A stretch of DNA of 64,000 bases, from assembly GCF_022965805.1 (NCBI RefSeq), contig NC_133103.1, positions 51,472,386 to 51,536,385 of the forward strand, written 5' to 3'. The notes beneath the pieces were generated by a model that saw only the letters and a program-made list of their open reading frames with translations, was not told where the DNA came from and searched no databases. Made by a program: the position numbers and the translations under genes. Numbering within the stretch: the first letter of the stretch is position 1; the number at the start of each line of letters is the position of its first letter. Positions 31,546 through 44,404 of this stretch are shown piece after piece. Source of the DNA: Primulina eburnea (lineage: Eukaryota > Streptophyta > Magnoliopsida > Lamiales > Gesneriaceae).

Positions 31546-34325
31546 CTTTGAAATAACAAAAGAAAGATACAACGTGAACTTTAATAGCCATGTTTCAAGA
31601 CAGTTGAGTCATTCTGTTTGAGTTGTTGATGAGAAAAGACTCTCATATATGTTTCTATACAACAGAGTTGTTATGTTTCGGGTTGGATATAAGAGAAGAA
31701 AGTAAGAGAGAAATATCAAATTCACACGTTTGAAAAGAACTCTTGCAGTTATTATAGGAATACAAAAAAGAGAAGTATAATGGGTTCTTACCAGCGAGAT
31801 TCTCCTGGAGAAGTAGCATGAGATGAAGCATAAAGCAGACCTGAAGTATATTTCCCAACATCAGGACACTGGATAGAATCATCGGAAAAGAATTACGACA
31901 GCTAAAGGAAAATTATACTCTTGCATTCTGAACTCTGAATCAAAGATTAATGTTCATATTCTGAGAGAACATAGAGCAAGTTACTTTGACATAATCACAC
32001 ACGGCACAACAATAAAATATGGTGGAAAACTAATCTCAAACACAAATCTTTTGTAGGGGATCCAAACACAACAATTTCAAGCCAATGAATTGAATACTGG
32101 TTGTGCAAGGGAATTATTTTCACCAAAACTACACTTAACTAGAATTTTCCACTTAAAACAAAAGTTTGCATGATAACACTAATATCTTATCACATAAAAG
32201 CATTCTAAAACTTGACCCCGGAAGAAAGGAAGTATTCAACTAAATTGCATTCGTGCATCAGCCATCTCATGATAAGACTGGAAAAATCTACTTCTTTACA
32301 ACCCCACAGTTTGCATTCTTATTTTAAAAAAGTCAGTGAGAAACACTTCTAAGGATAGTAACTTAAATGTCAACAAACAAATACTACATTGCTGCCAGAA
32401 AGAAAAAAAAAAGCAACATCCATATAAGACCAACAATTCTGTCCTAATGTTTACTCTAAACTGCACTTCACTAATTATAGAATTTAAGTGCTTGATAATA
32501 CATAAAAAAAGAACAGATGTTTTAAACATTAAAGACTCAACTCTTTGAAACAGCACCACTGAACCAACAATTCAAATAATTCGATTAGATTAAGGTAAGC
32601 AACAATTGTCACCAACTAATTCTACCCAAGATATTAATGAAGAAAAAAATAAAAAAGGCAATAGTAAAAAATATGAGAAAATATGATCATACAAATTCCA
32701 TCGAAGATATCATGGAAATCAAATAACTATTTAAGGTGTTCAGAATTATTAGACCATCACGGAGGAGATCAAATGGATATATAAGGTGATTATTCCGTAA
32801 AATATTTACCTAGCAGTATTAAAAGCAAAATAAAATGAAAATTTTAAAAAGTAACATTAGGAAGGCCGATAGTAAGGCTTCTATAATTCTATGTCACACA
32901 AGATATTAGGAGTTGCAATTTATTTTGAAAGGTGTATGCACTTAATACACTAGTCTGTCAAGTTGTCCTCTCTTACTCCGCTTAAACAGCATATGATTAA
33001 TATTTGGTTAGTGCTGATATAATATAACCAATGGTCACATTTAAGATATATATTAAGGTGAATTAAATGATGTCAAGAATTATGAAATATGCCTTTGGCT
33101 TGACATGATATATGCAATGTTAGAATAATTCATTTTTTATAAACTGGAGTGGCTGACGCATCTAATAAATAGACCTTTAGGGTTGTTTCTCGTTGGACTC
33201 CACTCCTACATCCTTTTAATTTGTAGTTTCGTCCCAATGGCGAGAAATATCGACATCAGAATTCTAGATTGAACATGTTCTCTTTTTCACGTCGAATGAT
33301 TGCCTCTATAGCTACAAATAATGGGTAGTGTAACAAATAGTGGGTAGTGTACACAAACTTTAAAAGGTATGCTAATGTATGCCAATTTTACACCAAGTAC
33401 TATGCATTCAAATATTCTCCCGTAGGTATGCTAATGTATGCCAATTTTACACCAAGTACTATGCATTCAAATATTCTCCCGTTTCATTTTTTCTCTTGGG
33501 CATCGTAGGATTTTTTGCCGAAATATGGCTGGTGACCCTAAAGCATCTTTTTCCATGACATATTTTAGTGGCAAACTAGGTCATATATTCTTCGTTGGAC
33601 CCAAATGGCGAACACTTTACCATCTCAAGAGAAATTAATTGAACTAGAAATTACAAGTAGCTAGAGGTTTCCAAAAAAGCTGAACGAACCATCCCATAGT
33701 ACCACGGGTCATATTCTAGAGTAAAAGAACAAAATTATATATAACATGTATCTCTCCGGAACAAAGAATGAATATCAGACAAGTATTCAGTGGATTTTAG
33801 GGTAAAGATGAGATCGACAATGTCATACAACGAAAGATTTATACTCTAAAGCAACATGAACGACAAAAAGTTTGCAAAGGTGAATCACTCACGTTGAAAG
33901 TGTGCGTTTAAATAGCTGAAGATCCCATATCTCGAGAGGAAAAAGATATGAATCTTTTGTATCCTAGGTAAATGCCAAGCAAAGAAGTAGTTATACTGAA
34001 ATCATGGAGAAGCAAGCATTTTACTAGCAAAGAAACAATCAAATCAAAATAAGAGAAGCGAACAATTATCTATAATCTTACGCTCAACATTATGCTACAA
34101 AGCAGCATAAAAGCAGCAGCATCCAACTGCAAAGACGAGAGCACAACTAACCCTGTAATACTGAATTTAGAGCTTGAAAAGTTGCTTTCAGAATTGTATA
34201 AAAACTTGAACATCCGATCATGATTACAAGTATAAGAACATTATACAATAATGGAAACAGGAAGAAACTGGTGTTAAGACAGTGTTGAGCTATCCTTAAC
34301 CTTCAATTCAGGAGTCACCCATAAC
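31546..34325. other. Large intron-like stretch of the ATM pseudogene
   Basis: AT-rich, no convincing gene. On the minus strand a short block SSVLMLGNIL near 31855-31875 may be an exon remnant. It contains the tandem repeat at 33366-33483. Other short frames are chance. Confidence 0.5.
33366..33483. repeat. 59-bp direct tandem repeat, two copies
   Basis: GGTATGCTAATGTATGCCAA starts at 33366 and again at 33425; the 59-bp units are essentially identical through TATTCTCCCGT. Confidence 0.85.
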
Positions 34326-34640
34326 AAAAGTGGGGTAGCTTTTAGAAAGTGAAATTTTTTTGAAAATTGGCCCTCCCACCTTCAGACGTCAAACATTAGG
34401 GTTCCTCCACTGCTCAACCATCACCTTCGTCTACTGAGATTTTTCGACCGACCTTTTGTCTATCCTCGGCGCCGGTCGCCGGCGACATTCATATTCTCGT
34501 ATTTCCGCCTTTCTTGAGTGCGATAGATATATTCAACAATGCCTACCCGTTCCGCTTGTCACCTTAGATGGAGGTATTCTCTTTTGTAGTAATATACTGA
34601 ACTCCGCCGTTCGTCACTTTGTCGCCACCCATCATAGCAC

Positions 34641-34820
34641 ATTTCCGACCAATTCCGAACACCCTTGTCGGCAGTCTACTTTGTCTCTTCTTCAAGATAA
34701 TACCCAATCCGATTTCTTTTGTCTAAAGACATTTCCGACCAATTCCAACCAACTTTGTCGGCGGTCTACCATCTCTCTTCACCCAGATAATACACAATCC
34801 TATTTCTTTTGTCTACTGAC
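34641..34820 (+). repeat. 90-bp tandem repeat in LINE 5' region
   Basis: ATTTCCGACCAATTCC starts at 34641 and again at 34731, with diverged 90-bp units ending in TCTTTTGTCTA. Tandem monomers in the 5' UTR are known in some L1 families, where they act as promoter; here that is inference. Confidence 0.7.
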
Positions 34821-34887
34821 CTTCACGGTGTTCCTTTCCGATTAAAACCATTCATTGAGATAACCGATCCTTTTACCATACTCACAT

Positions 34888-37050
34888 ATGTCAAGGATGG
34901 AGTGTAGAAAGTACCAGGCTGCTAAGGCAGTAGAAGAGATTAGAATAGAGCAAAAATTATTTCTAATCTCATTGGGGAAAAGGGGTAACTCTATCTGTGT
35001 GACAGAAAGAACTCGGGATGCGAGCTACATGCTGGAATTAGATCGTGAGAGTGTTTACTGGCTGAGGAAAATAATGTGCGAGTACATTATCAATCCTAAA
35101 TCTTATACAACTTTTAACAGAATGAGAGTGGGGGAAGCAGTTGTATCTGTGCAAAAAATTGTCAATGATCGAGGAAGCTATATTGAAGTGTCGAAATTTG
35201 AGAGATCCAACAAGAAACAAGCGAATTATAATTCCAAGTGGAAGGTATGAAGAAGGCTGGAGATGTATGGTGTTTTATGTTGATAAAATTCTGAGCAACG
35301 CAAAAATGAAAGGAGCATACAAACTGAAGGGTAAACAGCAAATTCGGCAATCTATGTATCGTGGTAAGACCAATCCAAGCTTTACAGGGTCCGAGAACAT
35401 TGATGCTCATTCAGAATTTCGACAGTGTTTGAGTAAAGACTGGAATAAAGCATTGCTTGTTAGGAAAGATTGCGTTAATATATCTTGGGAAATGGTAACA
35501 GAAGCACTTGGTAAGGCAGTGAAGAAGAAAATTGAGGTTTTCCCTTTCTAGACAAATAAAGCAACGTGGTGGCCAAACAGCAGAGAGGATTATGAATTCT
35601 ACTTGAAAATTAATAGATGCTTTTTCGAGAAGAGGATTCTTTGACTTTTGAACGATGGAGGAGCGACATCAACAGTCAACACGGAAGAGGAAGTTTTTGA
35701 ATGCTGCAACAGTTGGATCAGGATTATTGGATTACCATGGTATATGTGGACAACAGATGTGCTCAAAAATATCGGGACAGTTGTGGGGGATTGGTGGATA
35801 TTAGTCGAGATACTATTTTCCTCAAGGATTTGGCAGCTGCTAAAATCAAAGTGGTGGGGCTAGAAGGGGGATTCATTAATAGCTCTTTGGTAATACAGAC
35901 ACCACGCGGTCCTCTGAATGTTCGCATTTATGTTGATTCGATCAACATTTCAGCATATGATATCTATGAAAAAAGATCCTACGCACAGGTGGTAGTTGAT
36001 GGTGCAGAAGTGATAGCAGGCTGGGGTAGAGTGGAAAAACCGGTTGTTGAAGATACTGGACATCTTAAAAAAGTTGATGTAGCGAAGGATTCGATGGCCA
36101 CAACGGAATACCATCAGATTAAAAGTGACGGAGAAGCTGCCCAACAGAAAATGGCTGGTACAGATATGGTATTGGGGGGAGAAAGTCCTTCAACATACAA
36201 AGAACGGAAATACAGCAATACTCGAGTCATTCAAGGGATGGAAGTGTTTGTTGGAAATCAACAGGAAACTGTTCACACAGCGACAAGGAAAGGGATTAAG
36301 GGTTCCAAAGCAATTGGGTCAGAACCAGTGCGCGGAGGAAAACAAATCAAGATTCTCAAAAGGCTTATTCCGAAAGGAGTGGATGATTTCGACAAGGGAA
36401 TGGTTCAATCAATGAGCAAAACAGACAATGAAAAGTCACAGCAATATGGTAGTCTAGATGATACAATCAAACAAGATAGGAAATTCGAGGTGGTTTATAC
36501 AAGGAAAAAATCAAGGAAGAATTATGGTGCTTTCATTATAGAGGATGAGGATGTGACAAAGACTAATACACAGAGGATGGATAATGGATCATTGCACAGG
36601 GGAGAGGATGGTACATGGGAGGACAGGGATTTCACAGTGGAACGAGGTCTTGCGTCGGAAGAGGAAAGTGATTATAGCGACATCAAATCCCATATTCCTG
36701 AAAGTTCGGACACGACGACACACACCAGCTTGGGATTGGAGGACATTGGAGATCTCTTCGCACCAAACTCGAATGAGGTACACAACAAAAATACTAACTC
36801 TCATAACCAGCTTCCCAATCCTTCCACCCATTCTTCTTCGTCTTTTTCATTCAAACAAATCTCGGGGTCGGGGAGGGTTTTAGAGGTTAAGGAAGATAAA
36901 GTGGTTAGTGATAAGTCGGGTATGTCGGAGTGCAAAATCCACAAGGGTGATAACAACAGCGGGGGGATGATGATAATGTCCGAACATGACAGAGGTAATG
37001 GATGTTTGGAAATGATGGGAGCACAAAGGTGGAACCGGGGGCTGGATTAA
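34888..37050 (+). pseudogene. LINE ORF1 (gag-like) remnant
   Basis: Several overlapping frames (34888-35250, 35141-35551, 35648-35863, 35701-37050) together read as a plant L1 ORF1. Near 35720 is WIRIIGLPWYMW, typical of the region after the DUF4283-like domain in plant LINE ORF1 proteins. It is followed by a KIKVVGLEGGFI block and a long hydrophilic Lys/Ser/Glu-rich tail in the 449-codon frame. I see no zinc knuckle. ORF1 proteins bind the element RNA. Frame changes near 35200, 35550 and 35760 mean it is broken. Confidence 0.75.
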
Positions 37051-37090
37051 ATACGGTTGGAATAAGTGCAAGGGGAGAAAAGGTGTTTAG

Positions 37091-38056
37091 ATGAAGATTC
37101 TCTCTTGGAATATAAGAGGAGGAGGTTCTGCAACGAGGAGGGGATTCATTCGAGATATGTTACGCAAGGAGAAGCCAGACTTAGTTATTCTACAAGAAAC
37201 AAAAAGAGAAGTTGTGGGCAGAAATTTTATATCCAGTGTATGGAAATAAAGGTTCGTTGAATGGATTCATCTACCTTCAATTGGCAGATCAGGTGGTATT
37301 TTGGTTATGTGGGATCCAAGAGTGGTATCCATCAAAGATAATATGATTAGGGAATTCACGGTTTCGGTTTGTATAGAAAAAGAGAAAGACATTGAAAGTT
37401 GGTGGTTTACTGTAGTTTATGGCCCATGCAAACAACGATTGAGAAATATGTCCTGGAATGAATTGGCGGGTTTGAGGGTCTTGTGTGGGGATAGGTGGTG
37501 TTTGGGAGGGGATTTTAATGTTGTGAGGTCATTGACCGAGAAAATGAACAGTCATTCACAAACAACAAGTATGAATTGCTTTGATATTTTGATACAGGAA
37601 TTGGAATTGTATGATCCCCCGTTAGTGAATGCAAAATTTACATGGTCAAATTTGAGGGGTAGACCAATCTACAGCAGATTAGACAGATTCTTGTTTTTGG
37701 GAGGGTGGATGGAGTTATTTCCATACCATAGGCAATCTGTTTTGCCTCGAATAACATCGGATCATTTTCCAATTGTTTTGGAGACACAAAAACTCAAATG
37801 GGGGCCGACTCCATTCAGATTCGAAAAATGGCTGAAACATAAGAGTTTTAAGGAAAAATTTACGACATGGTGGAGTAGCTCACAACTGCAGGGATGGGAG
37901 GGATATAAGTTCATGAGGAAACTCAAGTCTGTTAAGGAAGAGATAAAACTATGGAATGCCGAGGAGTTTGGGAAGACGGAGATGAGGGAGGCAGAATTGA
38001 GAAAAAGAATTATTACATTGGATGAGATGGAGAGTGACGGAAGGGGGAATGCATAA
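37091..38056 (+). pseudogene. LINE ORF2 endonuclease domain, interrupted
   Basis: Starts MKILSWNIRGGG, then LVILQETKRE (catalytic Glu), GGDFNVVR and ITSDHFPIVL, the hallmark motifs of the apurinic-type endonuclease of L1 elements. The frame has a TAA at 37247-37249 and otherwise continues to a stop at 38054. The endonuclease nicks target DNA to prime reverse transcription. Confidence 0.88.
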
Positions 38057-39330
38057 GCGGTGAATGAAAAAACACTGATAAAATGGGAGATGGAAGAATT
38101 AGTGTGTCGACGAAACATGATGTTATATCAAAAAGCAAAGATAAAATGATTACAAGGAGGAGATCACAATACCAAATTCTTCCATTCTTTACTTAATCAC
38201 CGAAAGAGCAAAGAAATAATTAGTAGATTGGAAAAGGAGGATGGAGTGGTGGTAGAGGATGAAGGTCAAATAATTAAAGCCATTGTCAATTACTTCGAAC
38301 AGTTGTACAGTAAAAGAGAGGTGAGAAGATTTGGGATTGAAGGTGTAGAATGGAGGACTATTGATGTCGATACGAGGGCTGAGCTTGAACAACCATTTCT
38401 CAAAGAAGAGGTTAAGAAGGTGATTTTTGAGTGTGACAGATGCAAAGCACCGGGGCCTGACGGTTATACTTTGGCATTTTATCAAGATTGTTGGGATGTG
38501 ATAAAAAGGGGAGTTAATGAAGGTTTTTGAGGAATTTTATGAAGGAAGGATCATAAACGGGATAACTAATGAGTCGTATATATGCTTGATACCAAAGAAG
38601 CATGACTCATTAAGGGTGAAAGATTTCAGACCCATTAGCGTCACAACGAGCTTATACAAGATAATTGCAAAAGTGTTGGCTACAAGGATGAAAAAAGTAT
38701 TGTCACATACATTGTCCGAATCTCAGAATGCATTCATTGAAGTTAAACAAATTTTGGATTGTTGTTTGATTGCCAATGAGCTGGTGGAAGAAGTGAAAGA
38801 AGAAGAAAAAAAAGGGATGGGTCTTGAAAATTGATTTTGAAAAAGCATATGACAATGTTGAATGGGGGACTTCTTGGACTTCGTGTTAGGGAAAAAGGGA
38901 TTCGGCGAGAGATGGAGAAGATGGATAAGAGGATGTGTATCAAATGTCTCGTTTTCCATCATGATAAATGGGAGACCGAGGGGGAAATTTAAAGCGAATA
39001 GAGGACTTCGACAGGGAGATCCTTTATCTCCATTTTTGTTCGATATGGTCGTAGACGTTTTGGGAAGTTTGAATGATATAGCAAAAGAGGAGAATTTAAT
39101 CCAAGGGTTTGAAGTGGGCCGAGAAAAGGTGGAAGTATCACATATACAGTTTGCGGATGACACTCTATTTTCGTTCAAAAAGAGGCTCATTTAAACTTTT
39201 TGGTGCAAATCTTGAAGTTGTTTTGTGATATGTCAGGACTTAGGATCAAATGGGAAAAGAGTGCTTTGTTGGGTTTATGTCAAGATGATGTTGAAGAGGA
39301 GGAGCTAGCCCACAGGATTGGTTGTCGTAG
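38057..39330 (+). pseudogene. LINE ORF2 reverse transcriptase, frameshifted
   Basis: Split over frames 38228-38530, 38517-38834 and 38862-39194. Motifs in order: KAPGPDGYTLAFYQ, DFRPISVTTSLYKIIAKVLA, SESQNAFIE, RGLRQGDPLSPFLF and the catalytic FADDTLF near 39150. At least three frame changes make it inactive. Confidence 0.88.
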
Positions 39331-39331
39331 G

Positions 39332-39661
39332 GATGAATGGCCAACTACATACTTGGGAGTTCTTTTAGGGGGTAATCCACTCAAAGTGTCTTTTTGGGAA
39401 CCTATCCTCATCAGGATTACTAGAAAATTGGCAACTTGGAAAAAGGCATTTTTATCCAAAAGGGGAAGAGTAACATTGATTGTTGCGGTATTGAGGGATC
39501 AATGGCCAACTACATACTTGGGAGTTCTTTTAGGGGGTAATCCACTCAAAGTGTCTTTTTGGAACCTATCCTCATCAGGATTACTAGAAAATTGGCAACT
39601 TGGAAAAAGGCATTTTTATCCAAAAGGGGAAGAGTAACATGGATTGTTGCGGTATTGAATG
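39332..39661 (+). repeat. 165-bp tandem duplication within LINE ORF2
   Basis: GATGAATGGCCAACTACATA at 39332 recurs as GATCAATGGCCAACTACATA at 39497. The unit (TYLGVLLGGNPLKVSFW onward) is repeated almost identically, with one G missing in the second copy, shifting its frame. Confidence 0.9.
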
Positions 39662-40895
39662 CTTTGCCTATATACTTTCTGTCACTATTCAGGGTACCGA
39701 AAGGAATAGCAATGAAGATAGAGAAGTTAATGAGAGATTTTCTGTGGGGTGGAAATGAGGGTGAATCACATTGTCATATGGTAGGCTGGGAACAAGTTTG
39801 TAGACCGAAAGAGAGAGGTGGCTTAGGTAATGGTAACATTTGCTCGAGGAACAAAGCGCTTTTGGGGAAATGGTGGTGGAGGTTTAACGTTGAGAATGAG
39901 CCGTGGTGGAAAAGGATAATAAAGAGCAAATATGGGTTACAAGAAAACGGTTGAGATGCAGGGTTGGCTACGAATGTGACGTTTAGATGCCCGTGAAAAT
40001 TCGTCTCTAGATCATACCCGACATATCACCGACTACTAAGATTAGTGGTTAGAGGGGGTACAAAAATCATGTTTTGGGAGGACATTTGGTGGGGGGAGTT
40101 ATCTTTCCGGGATTTATTCGCTTCTTTATTTCGTATTAGTTCGGTTCGTAACTTGCCTATATCTTTTTTTGCTGCATTCGATACTGTGTCACATGAGTAT
40201 TCTTGGGATTTGCATTTTCATAGGTCTCTCAGAAAGGAGGAGGTCGTTCAGTTGTCTTCGTTTTTGAGCATTTTTGATAGGGTTAATTTGATCGAAGGGG
40301 TCGATGATTTTCGAGTGTGGGAAGGGGATCCGTCTGGGAAGTTCACAGAAAGTCTTTTTTCCATTCATTCTTCTCAGCGAATTTTTGTGTCCAAAATTTC
40401 GAATTTTACCATATCATTTGGAAAACTCCTATTCCTTCAAAGATTCAAATATTCTCGTGGACGGCAATCCTTGGAAAATTACCTACATCCGACCTGATGC
40501 AAAAGAGATGGCCTAAATGTGCTCTCTCTCCCAATTGGTGCGTGTTGTGTCGTAATGATTTGGAAATGCAAGATCACATGCTCATTCATTGTAAGCTTGC
40601 TAATGAATTGTGGTCTAGGGCTTTGGAAGAACTGAAATTGGTTTGGGTCATACCAAAAACAACACAAGATTTGTTCATTACGGATCTTGGACAGTGGGTC
40701 GGCAAAAGAAGAAGAATTTTTTGGAGGGTGGTAATTCATGGCATTTGTTGGGGTATCTGGTTAGAGAGAAATAGACAAATCTTTGAAGATTTGGAAGACA
40801 GCGCAGAAGAGTGTTGGGAAAAATCAAGTTTAGGATTGCAAACTGGATTGCAAATATTAAAGAGTTTGAGAGTTTATCCATTCTTGATCTTTTAA
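39662..40895 (+). pseudogene. LINE ORF2 C-terminal region with zinc-binding domain
   Basis: Frames 39559-39954, 40045-40497 and 40317-40895. The last contains a Cys/His motif (WCVLC and then HMLIHC, about 40535-40595), the zf-RVT-type domain found at the end of plant L1 ORF2, followed by WGIWLERNRQIFE. Frame changes occur near 39950 and 40400. Confidence 0.82.
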
Positions 40896-41285
40896 GAGAC
40901 TGGAGTTATGTTTATTGCTAGTTGCATTATTTTATCTTTCTTCGTGGTGGACCACTAGTCCACTTTATGTAAAAGAAACACTCTTTAGTTTTAATAATAC
41001 TATCATGTTTCTTATCAAAAAAAAAAAGTGGGGTAGCTTTTTTAATCTCCAAACATAAGTGCATAATCAATGCCATATTAAAAACACATTCATTTTAAAC
41101 ACGCATTTATCAATATGAGATTGAGATTTCATGAGAGGGAATCTAACTGTACCTACTTTTTCCTACAATATGAAATGCAAAGTAGATGAATTAAACTTAA
41201 CAATTCACCATAAGAGGAAAGGAAGCATGTCAAAGATCTATCTACACCATGCCTTGATGGGAATTTTACACAAATGGATGCTTAC

Positions 41286-41360
41286 AATTGAGGTGAGATT
41301 GCAAAATGTTGGCAAACTCCGCATAAGGCAGTTCCATATCACTTGCCAACCTTTGCCAAC
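41286..41360 (-). pseudogene. ATM-like exon
   Basis: Acceptor TCTGCAG, donor GTAAGC. 25 codons VGKGWQVIWNCLMRSLPTFC and NLTSI. In frame. The LINE inserted in the intron after it. Confidence 0.82.
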
Positions 41361-41931
41361 CTGCAGAATTTTTACAAAAATAAAACCAAAATATGCACAA
41401 GGATTAAAAGAAAAAAGAATATCAAGCAGGTCCCTGCATAAGACATCCTACAAACACGATACCTCATATAATGGTCCAGAAAGTTCATGGAGTTTATTTG
41501 CATTATCCTTAGTAAGCCCCAGACGCCAACCAAACACAAACAATTTAATCAGAGCCATTTTTCTTCAAAAAGGACGTTGATAGAAAGAGCCAGAAAAAAT
41601 TTATTAATAAGAGTAAGAGATAGGGAAAGGAAAGGGAGAGAAGTAGGAAGGTAAGATGTTCGCAATAATTGATGAGCAACAATCCAGTCCATCCACAATA
41701 TATGATTGCTATTGGCCATGATAAAGAAAAGTGAACAAAGAAACCTAGACTGCAGCCTTCCCCACATATGATACAACCAAAGCTTGCAATAAAAACTATC
41801 CTTCTTAGTTAGCATATGACTATAAATGACAAGTCCAAGGAACAAAATTATTTCAAGAAACCTGGAGGACACACTGAATAAAACTATATCTTTTCCTCCA
41901 TACATATATAATGTGATATACCTCATTCAAG

Positions 41932-42006
41932 GGAAAAGCTAGCTTCTGCGATGATTTCTCATTTGGAGCAGCAAAAAGCATCAATAAAGAAAGTCTAAGC
42001 AGACTC
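41932..42006 (-). pseudogene. ATM-like exon
   Basis: Acceptor TGAAG, donor GAG|GTATAT. Encodes LLRLSLLMLFAAPNEKSSQK and LAFPLNE, joining in phase to the exon at 42488-42544. Confidence 0.75.
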
Positions 42007-42109
42007 CTTCAAATAAAATAAAAAACCGGTGAGAAGAATCTTACGAAGACTCGTTCAAATGAAATTCAAAATTGGTCAGAAGTTAAAATGAATAACAAAG
42101 AGTGCTGAG

Positions 42110-42310
42110 ACAAGATTAAACTTATGGTTCCATGCTGGATTACAAATAATGTGGAGTTTAAAATGTTTTCGCAGTCAATTTTGTTTAGGGATTGGAGTCT
42201 CATATTGTGTTAATATGATTCCAGTTCTTACTTTGTTATGCGATGACCTCTGGTCTCCTTTTTTGTAATTAAAATCTTTTATTAAAATAATATTTTTTCT
42301 TATCAGAAGA
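42110..42310 (+). mobile_element. Possible 5'-truncated LINE 3' end
   Basis: Resembles the end of the LINE at 40840-41020: GGATTACAAAT, then GATTGGAGT, then TTATTAAAATAAT and TTTCTTATCA before an A-rich tail. Too diverged to fix ends or a target duplication. Confidence 0.4.
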
Positions 42311-42487
42311 AAAGAAACTAGAAGGCATTTCTGCACATAAGAAATAAGTTATATCACATAAAAAATAAGATATCATAGTATTTGTTTAAGCATCAAATTA
42401 TTACAGTTGCAAACCATATCACACTGATTTATTAGGCTCAATTATACAGAGTGAAATGAAGTTTTTGCTTGTAAAGGAACAACCTAC

Positions 42488-42544
42488 TGCAACATCCAGA
42501 ACAAATCATCATAAGAATGCTCTAAAGTTGCAGCGTTAATAATT
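42488..42544 (-). pseudogene. ATM-like exon
   Basis: Acceptor TTGCAG, donor GTAGGT. 19 codons, IINAATLEHSYDDLFWMLQ. In frame. Confidence 0.72.
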
Positions 42545-43044
42545 CTGCAATCGAGAACAAGCGAATTCCGGATATCAAAATTTGACTGAGGATTCTAGAA
42601 AGGGCAAATGTAATATCAGAAGTATGAAAAACAGAAACATTAGAAACAAGTCTGAATGGCGGTATCACTTGAGTAAGGCAACTGATGAATTGACATATGT
42701 ACTGAAAAGCAAAAGGAAAAAAGAGAACCTACAAAGCACATTACCAAACCAACAAAGATAAGAGAATTGTGCCCCTGCAAGACCCTAACAAGAAAAAAAA
42801 TAGTTCCCTACTGGTACCAAAAGAATAAGTTTCAAATGAAGGCAAAAGGCAAAACAGACGACAGCTCTCCTCTCCCCCTCAACGAAGAGGTATAGATATT
42901 AACCAAATTAAAATATCAAGAAAATGTGAATGCATCTCCAGCACACAGGAAGGAGACAAATAGACTACAGGATCACAAATTTTTTGTCAATCGGAGGATG
43001 AAATATAAACCAGTCAATAAAGCTACAGGTAACAGTCAAGATTT

Positions 43045-43130
43045 CACAATAAAATCAATAAGTGATCTTTACGGATGCGAGTAGAATAATTGCGTATGAG
43101 ACAAACAAGTGCAGCATGCCACCCACGAAT
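43045..43130 (-). pseudogene. ATM-like exon, ends uncertain
   Basis: WHAALVCLIRNYSTRIRKDH matches the ATM block that follows the exon at 43405-43508. I could not fix the splice sites. Confidence 0.7.
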
Positions 43131-43404
43131 ATTAGCTCGTTTTAACTCAAGATGGTGGATAATAAGTAGCAACATGAATGCAAATGTGAACAATACATTC
43201 TCATTCTTTTGAACGTAAAAACAAATTTGGAAATTATTGAAAAATATTGTGTCGGATTTGCCATCGAATGTGTGATCCATGAACAAGGAAAAAACATGAT
43301 ATCACACCATCCACCAGCCCAAAGGATACTGTTAAGTATTGAGATATTTGATGTTTATATATATTTTTTATCTACTCAAAAGAACAAGTTCTGTTGAAAC
43401 TTAC

Positions 43405-43508
43405 CATGGCCATTTGCGCCCCATGACTCTCTCTTTTATCAGGACAACCACATGCTCCCTCCGGGCACGTTTTTCAGTAACTGGGCTTTTATATGTATTA
43501 GCGCACAC
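43405..43508 (-). pseudogene. ATM-like exon
   Basis: Acceptor TTCCAG, donor ATG|GTAAGT. Encodes VTEKRARREHVVVLIKERVM and GRKWPW. In frame. Confidence 0.84.
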
Positions 43509-44332
43509 CTGGAAAGTGAACATTGCCTTGTAACCTTTGACCATAAATATGGAAAATTGTTTTTCTCAAGATTGAAATAAAGCGGAATTCTTCAAGTCAC
43601 ACCAAATACATGGAAGCATCTCAAACTATTTCAAAAAGTAAAAGAACTAGAAATCAAATTTTGATTCATTAAAATCACACTTAATATTTATTTATGTTCT
43701 CTCAGTTGTCCTTCCCTCTCATTATGTTTTAAAAAATTTGCATCATATCACAGCTGAAATTCCTTCAACAGTTTTATACCGTATTTATTTCTGCTCAATA
43801 TGATAAAAGTGGAATTCTACATATTGATGTCCAAAATTCTATTAAGCCCTTTTATTTCATTTAAAGCTTAAATTCATGTTAATTGTTGAATCAAAAAGGG
43901 GTCAGAACTCAATTTTTCATTTGATAGAATCTCACTTGGTATCGTCAATATTGAAATCAATTTGTAATCTGATTGAAGTGGTTTACTCCACCATAATATC
44001 CCAAGATATCCTCTTACGAGCATGAAGTGGTGACAATTACATAAAATCAAGAAGAAAAAAATTAAGTTGTGGCACGTCGTTTATGGCGACAACACTTATG
44101 ACCAGACTTTTCACCTTTTTTCTGTTGTTTATCCCATCTTCCTATTACTCAAAATTTAACAGAGTAAGCTGCTACAATTTTAGCAACAATGGAACATAAA
44201 ATGGATAAAACCGAGCCCATAACCCAATGAAATACAACAGAGCCATATCATGTCTGGTAAGCACACAACCACAAATATGTAATGGAGTATCAACATCAAA
44301 AGGCACAACAATTAAGTTGCTGCAATAAGTAC

Positions 44333-44404
44333 CTGGCAAAACACAAGGGCAGCAAGCTCCGCCACCTTGAACTGTGAGCTTGTCATAATCCACATTTTTC
44401 ACCC
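44333..44404 (-). pseudogene. ATM-like exon with frameshift
   Basis: VKNVDYDKLT in one frame and SSQFKVAELAALVFCQ in another, switching near 44375, where a short direct repeat (ACAAGCTCACA-like) could have been lost by slippage. Donor CAG|GTACTT. Confidence 0.78.

Larger units (their letters stand above)
34326..41041 (+). mobile_element. L1-type LINE inserted in ATM-like intron
   Basis: The body 34344-41023 (about 6.7 kb) is flanked by an 18-bp target duplication AAAAGTGGGGTAGCTTTT at 34326-34343 and 41024-41041, and ends in an A run. It carries remnants of ORF1, an endonuclease, a reverse transcriptase and a C-terminal zinc-binding region in the expected order. All are broken by stops and frameshifts, so it is not autonomous, yet the target duplication is still perfect. 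It lies opposite in strand to the ATM remnant, between the exons at 41286 and about 31880. Confidence 0.93.

Noticed and set aside
34344..41023. A host gene with an endonuclease/phosphatase domain
   Set aside because: The combination with RT motifs, poly-A tail and target duplication shows it is an L1 LINE.
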